NCBI GenBank assembly: GCA_947652115.1 | Contig: OX393567.1 | Coordinates: 15,430,178 to 15,494,177, forward strand | DNA from: Blastomussa wellsi | Lineage: Eukaryota; Cnidaria; Anthozoa; Scleractinia; Plerogyridae | Direction: 5' to 3' | Length of the DNA stretch: 64,000 bases | Shown: piece by piece, positions 32,679 to 44,094 of the stretch | Layout of the letters: each line of letters begins with the position of its first letter | Numbering within the stretch: the first letter of the stretch is position 1 | The notes under the pieces: generated by a model | The model's input: the letters and a program-made list of their open reading frames with translations, nothing else | Told to the model about the DNA's origin: nothing | The model's database searches: none | Position numbers and translations under genes: made by a program

Positions 32679-33105
32679 AAAGTGCACCTAGCCCCAAAAT
32701 ATTTTTCTCGCTAAAATAAACCTTTGCAAAAGTTCGAAACGCATTGTACCTTTCGTTTCTTCTGTTTACCAAATTCCGACTGTTTATAGCATTCAAAAGT
32801 TACGAAAAACTTTGCATCATTTGTTAAATGACCAAGTAAGAAGGGGCGTGGGTCTATTCCCGATATGACGTCACAAACTCATTCGCGTACATGTTTACAA
32901 AGACTTGATGCGATGCAAATCATTTTGTGACGTCAAAACGGGAATAGACCCACGCCCCTTCTGACCCGTTATGGAACAAATGATACACAATTTTGAATTC
33001 TATAGTCAGAATTTGGTAAAAAGGAGAAACGAAATGTGCAATGCGTTTCGAAGTGGTGCAAAGGTTTATTTCGGCGAAAACATTATTTGGGGTTAGGTGC
33101 ACTTT
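32679..33105. mobile_element. foldback MITE, 427 bp
   Basis: The ends AAAGTGCACCTAGCCCC (32679) and their inverse (to 33105) start arms of about 190 bp. Inner blocks also pair: gaaggggcgtgggtctattc (32840-32859) and its inverse around 32941-32960. No coding capacity. No clear target duplication. The right end touches the next element. Confidence 0.75.
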
Positions 33106-33107
33106 AA

Positions 33108-33650
33108 GGTGGTCTTCCACTCAAATATACGAAGTTTCCGATTTTTTTTTTGAAACTAGAACAATTGAAATCTCTAAACATTTGTGAAACTTATTTTCAA
33201 CTGATTTAATTCTAATTCCGCTTTTATTTATGTTCAACTTAAGAAATCTGCACACTGGTAGCTGTATTATAACATAGCAACGCCCATAGCAACAATTGTT
33301 TACAAGGAAAAAAGTGCTTACAAAGTAGATTCAATTCAACGTAGTTCAGTTATACTTACCTGGAAAGCTCTACCGACTTTTAGAATGATAGATCTGCAAT
33401 CATGCATTTTACTGAACATTCCTTCTTTTTCTATTTTACACGCCTATTATGCTTGCATTCCATGTTTCTTGAGCCATCCATTCGTGAATTATCGTTTTTG
33501 AGATGTAAGCCCCTTTAAGAGTTTATGGATTAATTATTTATTAACTAGATTGGCACGTGACCCACAAAAGCCAATTTTTGAAGTCAGGCTGTGAAGTCCT
33601 TTAACCTAGTGTTTTATAAAAAAAGTCATTTTTTTGTGTGGAAGACCACC
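33108..33650. mobile_element. TTAA-flanked MITE, 543 bp
   Basis: The ends GGTGGTCTTCCAC (33108-33120) and inverse (33638-33650) are flanked by TTAA on both sides (33104-33107 and 33651-33654). Starts with GGTGG like the element at 3724, so both may belong to one family. Non-coding. Confidence 0.8.
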
Positions 33651-33654
33651 TTAA

Positions 33655-34285
33655 ATTAAGTGAATCGCATTCTAATTTGAAATGTAAACTAAAGGTGTTA
33701 TTTTAAATGAGTTTTTTATCGACTTGAAATGCAAATAGGTTTTTATCGTTTTAATAATGACTAGCGTTCGACGTTCGGTGAACGCAATCTGCCTGTGCAT
33801 TTATAAGCAAAATTGTTCGAGAATTCTGCTTCTCTGTTATGGAGGCACATTTGCCTCGCTTTCATTATCGGCCTCAATGTTACGCGCATACTCACGTGGT
33901 TATGATAGCCTGATTCTCAGACATCCCAGGCATCGCTCGAGAGAGAGGGAAGCGAAGGGACCGGGATCGACCTCTTCCAATATCTTGTTGGTTTCACTGA
34001 CCATAGCGCTCACTGTTTTCTGCTTTGGGATTGTCTATTCTCCCTTCTTTAAAGGACCCTAGTCAGCCAGTAAGCCGCCGAAATTATGAAAATTGTATGG
34101 TAAAACGTAAATCTTATTCCATTGCGCGCTGTAAGTTATGTCATATTACCGTTAGAAAGTTTGTCAGTGATCTTTTTCATTTTGACACGCTCCGCATAAA
34201 ATGTAACACTGAAACTCTCGCATGTAAACAATAACAAAGGCGTGGCTGACTATAGGGCCCTAAAATGACAAAAAGAACAAGAAAG
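33655..34285. other. non-coding with a dispersed repeat
   Basis: 33776-33910 resembles 40686-40812 (shared agcaaaattgttcgagaattctg-like text, ctctgttat, cacgtggt). The plus-strand frame at 33757-34062 lies in this repeat and lacks motifs, so it is not called a gene. Confidence 0.4.
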
Positions 34286-34292
34286 CTGAAAT

Positions 34293-34500
34293 CTTTGTTG
34301 ACTGAATGCAATAAGCGTGTTCAGATCTCTCGTCCTGTTATGAGAAACAGACAAGCGATTGCTGAATATAAAAGAAATGTTGGACGACAGAGAGAAACGA
34401 GTTGTTTTTTAAACAATTTCTAGGATCTTTCTAGTGATTGTGATTTGTTTTTGTACTCTTAGTATCGAGATTGTCACTGCAGTGTTTTTAACTTATACCT
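34293..34500 (+). pseudogene. old class A GPCR relic (TM3-TM4)
   Basis: Bases 34293-34365 (gaatgcaataagcgtg, ctcgtcctgttatgag) align with the TM3/DRL segment of the intact genes. 34430-34485 (gtgattgtgatttg, tgtcactgcagtg) align with the TM4 segment. It has many shifts and no long frame. Confidence 0.6.
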
Positions 34501-35288
34501 ACATTACATTTCAATGAATCAAGCACAATATTCACCTGAATGCACTATCCAGTAAACAAAAACCAATCAGAAAATAGCATGACAAATTAAAGCAAGAATT
34601 ACATAAGAAAAAATCATTACAAAAACATCAAATGATAAAGTAATAAAGTCTCTGTGACTGTCCTATCTAAATATTTATAATTATGCATGGGTCGTCACAT
34701 TTGTTCTTTTGTAATTATAATGGCACTCTGTTTCTATAAAATAAACAGAATCATGGACTCACTTCAATGTCAGTGTTGGAAATTTTAATTTACTTCCAAG
34801 TGTTGTGGTTTTGATTGAAATATTCACCGTTGTCGGCAAGACAACAATAATGTTTGCATCCAATAAAATTGCATAATAGTTTCAGTTTCCTATTACATTT
34901 GGTACTTTGAATAAATAAACTGAAGTATTACAAACGTGCAGCGGTGGATATAACCAAAATAAACAGCGGGCGCTATTGCGTGCGAGCTGCTTTACTCGCG
35001 TGTTTCCCACCGTGACTTTGTTCAACATTGATAATTAAAACTCCTAAGAAGTATACAACATCAGCCACCTATAGCTACTTTACAATCAGTTTTGCGACCG
35101 TCTCCTCCTGCAGCTTTTCTTAACTACCTCTCAATCTCCGGTGGTTATAACTGACTGACTTTAGCCGTTAATGTAGATGGGAGAACATTTGGAGCCGTGT
35201 CCTCGCCTCGACCTCAGTGGCCGGTCATTTGTACAGGCTTCATACACGATGACTGCTTTAGGTTAACTTAGCAGCTTAACACTCAACA
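34501..35288. other. non-coding, 5' flank of the next GPCR
   Basis: No gene seen. The last 50 bp lead into the start codon of the receptor at 35289. Confidence 0.4.
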
Positions 35289-36185
35289 ATGGAAGCCGAT
35301 GAAAAATATGAGAATTACTGCAATGCTACTCCGTTAATGGGTAGATATGCATCGGTTTTCCTTGTTGCTTTTAACAGTGTCAACGCTATCATTGCAACGT
35401 TAGGTAATGCTGTGATCTTAGCTGCACTGTACAAGGAGTCGTCCCTTCATCCGCCTTCCAAAATCTTGTTACGTTCACTGGCGCTCACTGATTTCTGCGT
35501 TGGGGCTATCGTGGAACCACTGTTTATTATAACTTCAATAACTGAAGAACACATCAACATGACCATTTGCACTAGTGGTCTTTTTACAGGCATATTCTTG
35601 TTTTATGTATCTTTGCTTACAGTAACTGCAATAAGCGTGGACAGACTTCTCGCCCTGTTGCTGGGCATGAGATACAGACAAGTGGTTACTAAACGTCGTG
35701 TGTTATTGATTGTGATCTGCATTTGGACTCTAAACATTGGACCTCTCGTCTCTGTTATTTGGAACGCCCAGATTCTTCGACATTATGGCTCTATAGTTGT
35801 TCCATTATGCTTAGCAATCTCAACCTTCTGTTATACAAAGATCTATCGAAAGCTCCTTCATCACCAAGCTCAGATACAAGAACACGTTCACCAAAGACAA
35901 CCAAACGGACATGAGCCATTGAACATAGCGCGATACAGAAAGACAGTGTCCAGTGCACTGTGGGTACAGCTTTCAGTTATTGCATGCTTTTCTCCCATGG
36001 CTATAATTTCAGTTTCAGTTGTAATCGCAGGACTGTTGCCATCTCTTATTGTCGCTTGGGCATTTTCAGTAACGCTTATGTTCTTTAACTCAACACTGAA
36101 CCCGATCTTATATTGTTGGAAAATTAGGGAGGTGAGACGAGCGGCCATGGCTATTGTAAAACAGTGTGTGCTCAGATTATTCTGA
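35289..36185 (+). CDS. intronless class A GPCR, intact
   Basis: 298 residues starting MEADEKYENY, the same N-terminal pattern as two other copies. N-glycosylation sequons occur at N12 (NAT) and in the first outer loop (NMT). TM1 has GNAVILAALYKESSLHPPS; TM2 LALTDFCVGAIVEPL with the conserved Asp; TM3 ends SVDRLLALLLGMRYRQ; TM4 VICIWTLNIGP; TM5 is short and lacks Pro; loop 3 holds QRQPNGHEPLNIARYRK; TM6 has CFSP in place of CWxP; TM7 [14 protein letters not shown]. Same strand as the 37859 receptor, with 61% or so shared residues by eye in the cytoplasmic parts higher than in TM4-TM5. Ligand unknown. Confidence 0.92.
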   Translation: MEADEKYENYCNATPLMGRYASVFLVAFNSVNAIIATLGNAVILAALYKESSLHPPSKILLRSLALTDFCVGAIVEPLFIITSITEEHINMTICTSGLFTGIFLFYVSLLTVTAISVDRLLALLLGMRYRQVVTKRRVLLIVICIWTLNIGPLVSVIWNAQILRHYGSIVVPLCLAISTFCYTKIYRKLLHHQAQIQEHVHQRQPNGHEPLNIARYRKTVSSALWVQLSVIACFSPMAIISVSVVIAGLLPSLIVAWAFSVTLMFFNSTLNPILYCWKIREVRRAAMAIVKQCVLRLF

Positions 36186-36212
36186 ACCACTAGAAATTAA
36201 AGGGAGGGACAC

Positions 36213-36608
36213 TGTCACGGTGATTTTGTTGTGTTCAGGTCAATTCTGTGCTAAAGACATTGCTTAATGCCTTTACTCGTAAAAAGGCTTCTGTAGAATT
36301 GCTGAGAATCGACTAAGAAGATTTCAAATGAAAATTTATCAGAAAGAGCACACCATAATAGTTGGTTTCGTATTTTTTTCAGGAGATGCATGGCTTGAGA
36401 ATTTGAAAAACTGTCATGGTGATTTTGTAGTGTTCAGTTATTTCTGTGCTAAAATTATTGCTTAATGTCTTTACTCATACAAAAAAGGCTTCTGTAGCTG
36501 CTAAGAATTGACTAAGAAGATTTCAAATGAAAATTTATCAGGAAGAGCATACCATAATAGTTGGTTTCGTACTTTTTCAGGAGATGCATGGCTTGAGAAT
36601 TTGAAAAA
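36213..36608. repeat. tandem duplication, two units of about 200 bp
   Basis: 36213-36412 and 36413-36608 are near-identical: both contain tcaaatgaaaatttatca and aatagttggtttcgta and end ggcttgagaatttgaaaa. It lies just 3' of the GPCR stop, so its 3' UTR may run into it. Confidence 0.85.
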
Positions 36609-37858
36609 CTTGGCAATTTTTTTTAGTTTTCAATCCACTTCCATCCTCGTGACGGACGTCAGTAAATGGTTTCAATGCAGTAATATAGCCTTACAAAACT
36701 AAACCCATCTTTTTGGTTTTCCTTTGAGCGAAGACAAGTTTTAGTTTTTTAAAAAGTGTTGCTAAAATGGCGTGCCAATGCCCCTTTAAGTACAATCTAC
36801 TGAGTTATTTTTAATTCTGCTCAATCGGTTACCCATTTTCTGTTTTACATTTAACAGGTATTCTCGAGCTAGCTATATAGTAAAATGTGTAATTAACATT
36901 ACAAAAAGAACACTGATGACGTAAGTAAAAATCGTTGAGAAGACTCGCTTGAAAATGTTTAAGTCAGAACAAACTGAATGGCGTATTGGTTATAATTATG
37001 TACAAAAACAATATAAGACGAATGGTTACTCATGAACAGGTATATAACAGTTTTTATTTTGATCCTTCGTTTAGCTTGATGAACATAATTTTTTTTCTTC
37101 AGGAGGAATAAGACCTCTTTATCATGCAAACTATTTACCGCATGCAGTGACAAGGAACCAAATGTTGAGATGAATGCTGGGACAATTTATTTTGTCCGAA
37201 CTCGTAAGGTCTGACAAAACTACAAATAAATCATTAATTATCAATGAAATGTGCACAGCAAAAACCAATATTCAATTTACAGAACAAGTTTATGGAATTA
37301 ATAAAACTCTTTTTAAAGTAAACAACGCATTTAAACCAATATCTGACAGGATGAAGTTTTCTGTAGTAACAAACAAAACTGTCCAGTAACTGCTTGCATA
37401 TGCACACATGTCAAGAACGAAATTTCGTTCATAACAGGAAATAACAATGAAAATCAATTTCACACCACTTAATTAATTCCAAGAAATACGTTTGTTCTTA
37501 TAGAGCCAACAAGATAAAAATAACTCCATTATAAAACTGGCAAATATATATTGCATCCACTCTAAGCCAGTAAGAGAGTTGAGCAATTGAGCCACATAAT
37601 AATATTGCAATTTTCGCTGGCATTGAAACAAACAATACAATACAGAGTGCTTCAGAACGCAAACCGTTCATGTTCAAATTTATTTATTTGAAAGTAATGT
37701 ACATGCACACACGCAGATGCGATGACAATTAGAAATGAACAGCCTCGAGCTACCCTGCCAGGTGTAATTTCACCCCATATAAACATGCACAAAATCGATC
37801 AGTACATAAAAGTTGCCGAGCGGATATCATTCACCAAGACTGCCTAGTAAGACTGAAC
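36609..37858. other. non-coding between two GPCR genes
   Basis: AT-rich, no motif-bearing frame. No exon for the downstream channel gene was found here. Confidence 0.4.
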
Positions 37859-38782
37859 ATGGCAGTTACTGAGGAAGCTGGAAACCCAACTCCACAAATG
37901 TATTGTATGGCACCTTTAAAAGGAACCAATTCATTGTGGTTTCTCATAGCCTTTCATATTTTTCTCGCCATCGCCTCAACGTTGGGCAATACTGTGATCC
38001 TAGCGGCACTTTACAAAGAGTCGTCTCTTCATCCGCCTTCCAAAATCTTGTTACGTTCACTGGCACTGACTGATCTCTGCGTTGGGGCTATCGTGGAACC
38101 ACTTGCTGTCATATATTTCATGACAGTTGAATATGAAAACTTGAATCTTTGCACTGACCTTATTTCTGCTGGTCTTTTCATAGCTACATTGTTGTGTTCG
38201 GAGTCGTCATTCACTCTGACCGCAATAAGCGTGGACAGACTTCTTGCCCTGTTACTGGGCATGAGATATCGACAAGTGGTTACTTCTAAAAAAGTTCTAG
38301 TGGTTATGGTATGCTTTTGGATCCTAAGTATTGGACTTCTAATCTCGGGTTTATGGAACGGAAATATTGCTATTTCTTATGTGTCCTTAGCTGTCCTATT
38401 ATGCTTAGCAATCTCAACCTGTTGTTATGCAAAGATCTATCGAAAGCTCCGTCATCATCAAGCTCAGATACAAGAACACGTTCATCAAGGACAACCAAAC
38501 GGACATGAGCCATTGAACATGGCGCGATACAGAAAGACAGTGTCCAGTGCATTGTGGGTACAGGTTTCAGTTCTTACATGCTACCTTCCTACGGGTATAG
38601 TTTCAGTTTTAATGGCAATCAGAGGAATTCTTCCATCTCTTACGGTCGCTTGGACATTTTCAGCAACGATTTTGTTATTTAATTCAACACTGAACCCGAT
38701 CCTATATTGTTGGAAGATTAGGGAAGTGAGACGAGCGGCCATGGACACAATTAAACAGATATTTTGTTGTATATCAAGTTAA
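37859..38782 (+). CDS. intronless class A GPCR, intact
   Basis: 307 residues from MAVTEEAGNP. TM1 with FHIFLAIASTLGNTVILAAL; TM2 LALTDLCVGAIVEPL; TM3 ending TAISVDRLLALLLGMRYRQ; TM4 MVCFWILSIGLLISG; a very short second outer loop; TM5 LLCLAISTCCYAKIYRKL without Pro; loop 3 HQGQPNGHEPLNMARYRK; TM6 LTCYLPTGIVSVL; TM7 [18 protein letters not shown]; tail with CCISS, possible palmitoylation cysteines. Closest to the 35289 copy in TM1-TM3. No introns and no lesions. Confidence 0.92.
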   Translation: MAVTEEAGNPTPQMYCMAPLKGTNSLWFLIAFHIFLAIASTLGNTVILAALYKESSLHPPSKILLRSLALTDLCVGAIVEPLAVIYFMTVEYENLNLCTDLISAGLFIATLLCSESSFTLTAISVDRLLALLLGMRYRQVVTSKKVLVVMVCFWILSIGLLISGLWNGNIAISYVSLAVLLCLAISTCCYAKIYRKLRHHQAQIQEHVHQGQPNGHEPLNMARYRKTVSSALWVQVSVLTCYLPTGIVSVLMAIRGILPSLTVAWTFSATILLFNSTLNPILYCWKIREVRRAAMDTIKQIFCCISS

Positions 38783-39081
38783 ACGTTGTCGACACAGGAC
38801 CTAAATAACTAACTATCAAACTATGTCAAGGCGTACAATTAATTTTAAAGTTTCTCTTTTTTATTTTGTATCAACACTATAATAAAAACAGCTCTATTAG
38901 CTCAGCTACCTAAAATTATAACACCAAAGACGCTGAAGACATTCTTGTCAAAACACCATTCTTGGCATAAATTCAGTAGAATTTTCCAGAACAGTTGCTC
39001 ATGTATTCATGTGAGGGACCCCAAATGTAAATAGAGGCTGCAAAATAGGTTTTTACGATCCCGCTTCCCGCCACTTAACCA

Positions 39082-39540
39082 CCGACCAGTTAGCTCAATT
39101 GGTGAGAACACCGGATTGCCGTGCGGGAGGTTTTCGGGTTCAAACCTTGACCGGACCAACACTCAGGGTCTTTAAATAACTGAGGAGAAAGTGCTTCCTT
39201 TGTAATGTCATCTGCAAATGGTTAGAATTTCTAGTCTTCTCGGATAAGGACGATGAACTGTAGGTCCCGTCTCACAATCTTTTTTCCTAATAACTTTGTG
39301 GGACGTTAAAGAACCCGCACACCGTTCGAAAAGAGTAGGCCATGCATTTCACAGGTGTTATGGTCTGGCCTATCTGGTCTGGGTGGGTAGGGTGTGGCGC
39401 CTCGCATAGGGCCTCCACCTGTTCGTGATCTTTCCCTCTGGACAGCTTTGCCCAGTAGAATGGGGAAAACTAAAACAGAAGCCCTTATTCCGCCATCCCG
39501 CCTGTATGAGAGTCTCCACTGCCCGATTCAACCTGTTCTA
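39082..39540 (+). mobile_element. tRNA-derived SINE
   Basis: 39083-39158 resembles a tRNA: an A-box-like segment (tagctcaattggt), a B-box (gggttcaaacc) and an acceptor end finishing ccggacca. The body follows (aaggacgatgaactgtaggt, gggacgttaaagaaccc), a pattern common to SINEs of marine invertebrates. The tRNA part pairs poorly in places, so it is not called a tRNA gene. The 3' end is uncertain. Confidence 0.7.
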
Positions 39541-40240
39541 AAACAAGCGTGATTCCGCTAACATTTTCCCATAAGGCCCATAGATATGAATTATAGGTCT
39601 CGTACGTTATAGTAAAAATTGGAAGTTAACATGGTGTGGTCATTGGGGCAGATTAGCTTAGTACCAATTCAAATCGAAATAAACTATACTCAGTCTAAAA
39701 CAGAATAACTTTAGTGGAATTGACACTTCCCAGAGCTTGGACTGGGACTGTCCCTATCTGCCTCCTCGTGTTCTTCTTCGTTTTACTTTAATTTATTAAC
39801 AATTACTAAAGAAACCGTTACAACTGGATGTAAAACTTGCGAGAGTTTGTGCTCACTACAGTTTGACACGTAAACACATCGTCACTTTACCTGATACTAA
39901 TTTTTAGAAAGTTTGTGCGGGGCAGTGAAACACAGTTAGTTTGCCCACGCAGTTCCTTAGTGAAAAGGTCACTACAGTCATTCAGCTTCACCGTTGTGAG
40001 AACATGATTCTTGGTCCATATCTGAAGCAGGCTTCAGCGTCTGAAGCAGGCTTCTCAGCGTAAACTCTACCTTAATATGATGGAAAGCTTATTACCTTCC
40101 ACCGGGGACATCTAAGGGAAGGGCCCACAAATAGGAGGTGGGGCAAAAATCGATCAGGTGTGTATATTTACTAAATAGTAAAAGATGTTAAAAGTAATGA
40201 CGAAGCCGTATACGTAAGAGATTCGTTGCATTTTTTCCAG
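39541..40240. other. intron-like sequence upstream of channel exon
   Basis: No exon found. It ends in a good acceptor (cattttttccag at 40229-40240). A 19 bp direct repeat (tctgaagcaggcttc) occurs at 40020-40055. Confidence 0.4.
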
Positions 40241-43200
40241 ATATGGAGACAAAGCACCCAAATCAATTCCTGGCAAACTGCTGGGGCTCGTGTGGATGTT
40301 AGCAGGGCTTATCATTATCACCATGTTTATAAGCATCATCACCGCGTCGATGACCTCAGTCAGTCTACAAGGACGAACTAACCTTCGAGGTGTCACGGTA
40401 TGTAAGCATTAAGAGTAGACATTTCATTTCTGTCATTTAAGCTGCTATACATTGTCCAACTGTTTTACTGCCATTTTGCCTGGTTACAATTGTTACTGGA
40501 ATAAACCAGGATTAAGGGGTGATCCGTATTCAGGTGTTACTATCGCTTCGATGGGGAACCCATTATGTAACGCGAAAGAGAAATTCTTTTTCAACTATTG
40601 ACACACGGCACTAGACACACACGGCAAATTCTGTACACAGCCATGAGATTAGGCTTGCGTTCTCCAACGTCGAACGCAAGCCTAATCCCATGGCTGTGAA
40701 TTTACAAGCAAAATTAATCAAGAATTCTGTTTCTCTGTTATAGACGCACAATTGCATCGCTTTCGTTATTGGCCTCAATTTGACACGTTTATTCACGTGG
40801 TGATGGCATCGCATCGTTGCGACAACTTGGACAGTTGCTTCGACGTGACTTTGAAGTGCGCGCACTGAAGGAGTCGAACGCACTCTCGTAATCTCCGATT
40901 ACTCCTAGTCAATAGTAACGTTTCATTAATAGAAAGGCACTCGTTATTCGATTAGTAGCATGTAATGGCAACACACTATTTAGGAGGTAGAAGTCGATGA
41001 TTTTTTTCTTGTATTGACGTGAATGACAGGTGTCAGCTGTCAATCACAGTGAGGAACACAAGCTCGGGATTCGTGAAATTGCCATGGTAGAAGGTTAGTC
41101 AAATCTCAGTATTAGATGCCAACTTGCATAAATTTCTTATCAATGGAAAGGAATGACAAAGAAGCGTCATTCATTTTTTTAACACATTTACCAAAAATTC
41201 ACATGCAGTTGTTGATGGAAGCGTTTTAGTTGATGCTGTGGTGAAAACATTGTGATTCATCACAGACACAGACACAGACTAAAGCCCTGCTATTTGCGTG
41301 TCTTTAAACATTCCAATTTAGTATATTCTCAGCTCCGACTATTGCATTTCTAGCTTTTTGATTGGCTAAAAAACTCCGACTATGAGCCAATAGTCGGAGT
41401 TTTACGTCATACGGAAAATAGTGCGCCAAGTTTTTATTTTACGCTTTGTAAAATTGTGGAAATAAAAATCGGCGGCAAAACCCGGTTTGAGAATTTACTA
41501 AAACAATTATTCCATTCGCCCTTGTTGGATATGAAGTGATTATAACCAACTCGCGCTACGCGCTCGTTGGTTATTTTATCACTTCATATCCAACGCGGGC
41601 TCATGGAATAATTGTTATATGGTCAATGCATTCGTTTCCTATACTAATTGCTTGAGGACAGTTAATTGCTGACGTGCGCAAAAAGACAACATCAGTCATT
41701 TCAATTAATACTTTTATAGCGGAGCTCCGGCGGCCCGAAAGGCCGCTATGCAAAGCACCATACTCAGACGTAATTAGGCATCCATGTTATGGATAATTGA
41801 CAGATGTCAAAGAAGGTATCCCCTGACCAGTATCACATGACCAGATCGCGGGCTCCAATTTAGAAATCGTCGAGGTCAAGTGATTTTTGAAGTTGAACGC
41901 TGACTGGGTATTGGTTTTTCATTGATCGCGGGCTCAAGTCCGAATTGTTTTCTTTGGTTTTGGCAAGATTTTGTAATTTTACATTTTCATTCTCAGCGGA
42001 ATTTCTGCAATTGCAGTTGACGTGTTTTTATTATTCTTGTTTCGAATGGGGAATCTTTCTTGAGTAGTTGCACACGCTAGTACTTCTAATGAAAGCATTT
42101 TCACAAATTATATTAGATATATTCCAATCATCTATCGTTTTAGAAATGCCCTAATATTACGAATTGTAACTGAAGTGAATGTTGTTCCCCAGCTCTCGCC
42201 AGTAGTGAAGACGTTTTTCAATATGTACTTGACCGTCGAGTGGAAGGTGCTTTAGTTGATGTTCACGCGCTCAAGCATCATATCAACGCTCTCACACAAC
42301 ACAACATACAGGTGAGCGGTAAACACGGCATTTTGCTGTATGTTACCTATTCAACTTTCCTTATATGGTCATAGGTTGCAGCAAATGTTGTCACTGTGTT
42401 ACTTGTTGACAGGTAGGCAATATTCTCAACAGTCACGTGGCGTACGGAGCAATTCTTCCTCTCAATACCAGTCGCTTTGTGGAGTGCTTTAGAAAATACG
42501 TGCAAACCGAAGAGCAGTGGCTTTTTCGTATTCTGGCAGAAAATACAGGAACCACTCAGGTCAGTACTTACCCTTTTAGAGACTCAGTCTTCTTTTCTTT
42601 AAAACGTCACGGGGTTTTGTCACGGAGGATTCAAAGATCTGATATATTTGCAAATAGAACTCAATGATTGATAATGCAAAATCTTGTTTCATTCCCCAGC
42701 CTGTCCGGGGGAATAGAGTGCGATTGGAAGGGGCTGGACTATTGTAAAGCGTTAGACACTTGACAATGCATAATTAAAGGCACTACGTATATTTTGAAAA
42801 ATATAGCTAAACTTTTCAAAATCGTCATTTCCAATCCGTTTCAATCTTTTCCATCCTCAGCCATCCTTGTTCCTTTTTGCTTTAGAATTAACCGTTTGGT
42901 GTTTTCTTCACAAACAAACGATTACTTTTAGGTTTCCCAACACTTTAACCACAATTTAGTCCTCCGAAGGAATGCTCAAAATATCATGACGTAACTCCTT
43001 TAATGTACCTGAAATAAATATAGGTATACTGCCTTTATATAAGTGATAGTTTTCATGTTCAAAAATGTTCTCGAGTTGACACCTTAAAAACTGGAGGATG
43101 AAGGTGTCGAGAGGGGAGGCTTTGTTATAGTAGAAGGGTTTTCTTAAATGCGAGTCATTAAGGAGAAGGGTATAAATGAGACTTTGGGACTTTGTGTTTC

Positions 43201-44094
43201 TGTTGTGGTTCAATTTTACCTTTGACAGAATCTAGTATTTTACTTTGTTTTATGTCATGGAAAACACCAAATGGGTTAAAGTAAGCTCTATAACATTGAT
43301 TGAATCAAAAAAAGGCTCAATTCACGCCAAAATGTCACCTAATTGTAGAGCGAGTTTCAATTGAATGCCGTAAAGCCAAAACCAATGTAATTGCTTTCCA
43401 AACTCAATTGTAAACCGCTCTAGTGATACAAATGTCTGTGTTTTCTTATCCCCCTGCAGGAGAAGATAAGCGTTGCAGAGGATTATTTTGGCAGCGGAGG
43501 AATATTCAGCATCACAGTGTACAGCGGTCTCTCGCTGTTTGTGGTGCTCATTGCCGCAGGGGTCGGGTGGGAGATGTACAGGAAAACGAAAAAGAAAAAG
43601 CAAGCAGCTAGTGAGGGTAAGGAGACCTAAGGACAAGCTATACTCGCATTCCAAAAGACATTATCTAAAACAAAAAAACCTCTTCCAAAACTGATCATAA
43701 TATGTTATTCGTCCTTTTCGACCTCGAGCCGGTGTTGTAAACTAATGCATTTGCACCCAGGGCGTGCATTCAATCCCCTTTTGCTGAAAGAAATATATGG
43801 GTTATTCTGATTATATTGTACATTTATAATCCAGCTTCCAGTGCCGAAAAGACTGCCACGATTATCCTGGAAGACTTAGATACCCAGCCGACACCGCGGC
43901 TATCGTTTGGTCAGAGCCCTTCAGAACAGCTGGTCTCCAAACACAGCATGGAGATTATGAGAATGGACGAAGAACTCAACAACTTTCGCCAGAACTGGCA
44001 AGAAAGGCATACAAGAATGTTGGAGCGACAGCAGCGAGAACGAGCAAGTTGTGGGGAAGGTTCCAGCTCTTTAACTGCAGTTGAAGAACCATGA
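40241..44094 (+). CDS. ionotropic glutamate receptor-like channel with YGD pore, last six exons
   Basis: Six exons join with matching phases and GT/AG sites: 40241-40397, 41030-41093, 42193-42311, 42413-42559, 43460-43616 and 43835-44094 (stop TGA). They code about 300 residues. Exon 1 opens at YGDKAPKSIPGKLLGLVW, the second half of a K+-channel-type filter (the G before Y is split by the intron), followed by the inner pore helix (WMLAGLIIITMFISIITASM). Exons 2-4 form the S2 half of a ligand-binding lobe (RRVEGALVDVHALKHH, HVAYGAILPLNTSRF). Exon 5 has the last membrane helix (VYSGLSLFVVLIAAGVGW) and a basic KKKK stop. Exon 6 is a cytoplasmic tail with a coiled coil (MDEELNNFRQNWQERH). This matches GluR0-type receptors known from cyanobacteria and the rotifer AvGluR1. 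The upstream exons (S1 lobe, first helix, pore helix) were not found in the window. Confidence 0.85.
40636..40698. repeat. 27 bp-arm hairpin in intron 1
   Basis: cacagccatgagattagg...ttc at 40636-40662 and its inverse at 40672-40698 with one mismatch and a 9 base loop. It is joined to a dispersed repeat (40686-40812) that also occurs at 33776-33910. Confidence 0.75.
41318..41617. repeat. 300 bp dispersed repeat with palindrome, copy 1 (in intron 2)
   Basis: Nearly identical to 55309-55610. It holds two inverted pairs: actccgactatgagcc near 41376 with its inverse, and a palindrome at 41502-41617 with about 48 bp arms and the loop ctcgcgctacgcgctcg at 41550-41566. Non-coding MITE-like element. 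Confidence 0.85.

Noticed and set aside
33757..34062. 101-residue frame with two hydrophobic stretches
   Set aside because: It lies in a dispersed repeat also found at 40686-40812 and has no conserved motif.
39083..39158. tRNA gene
   Set aside because: It has A- and B-box-like text but weak stems and is fused to a SINE body.
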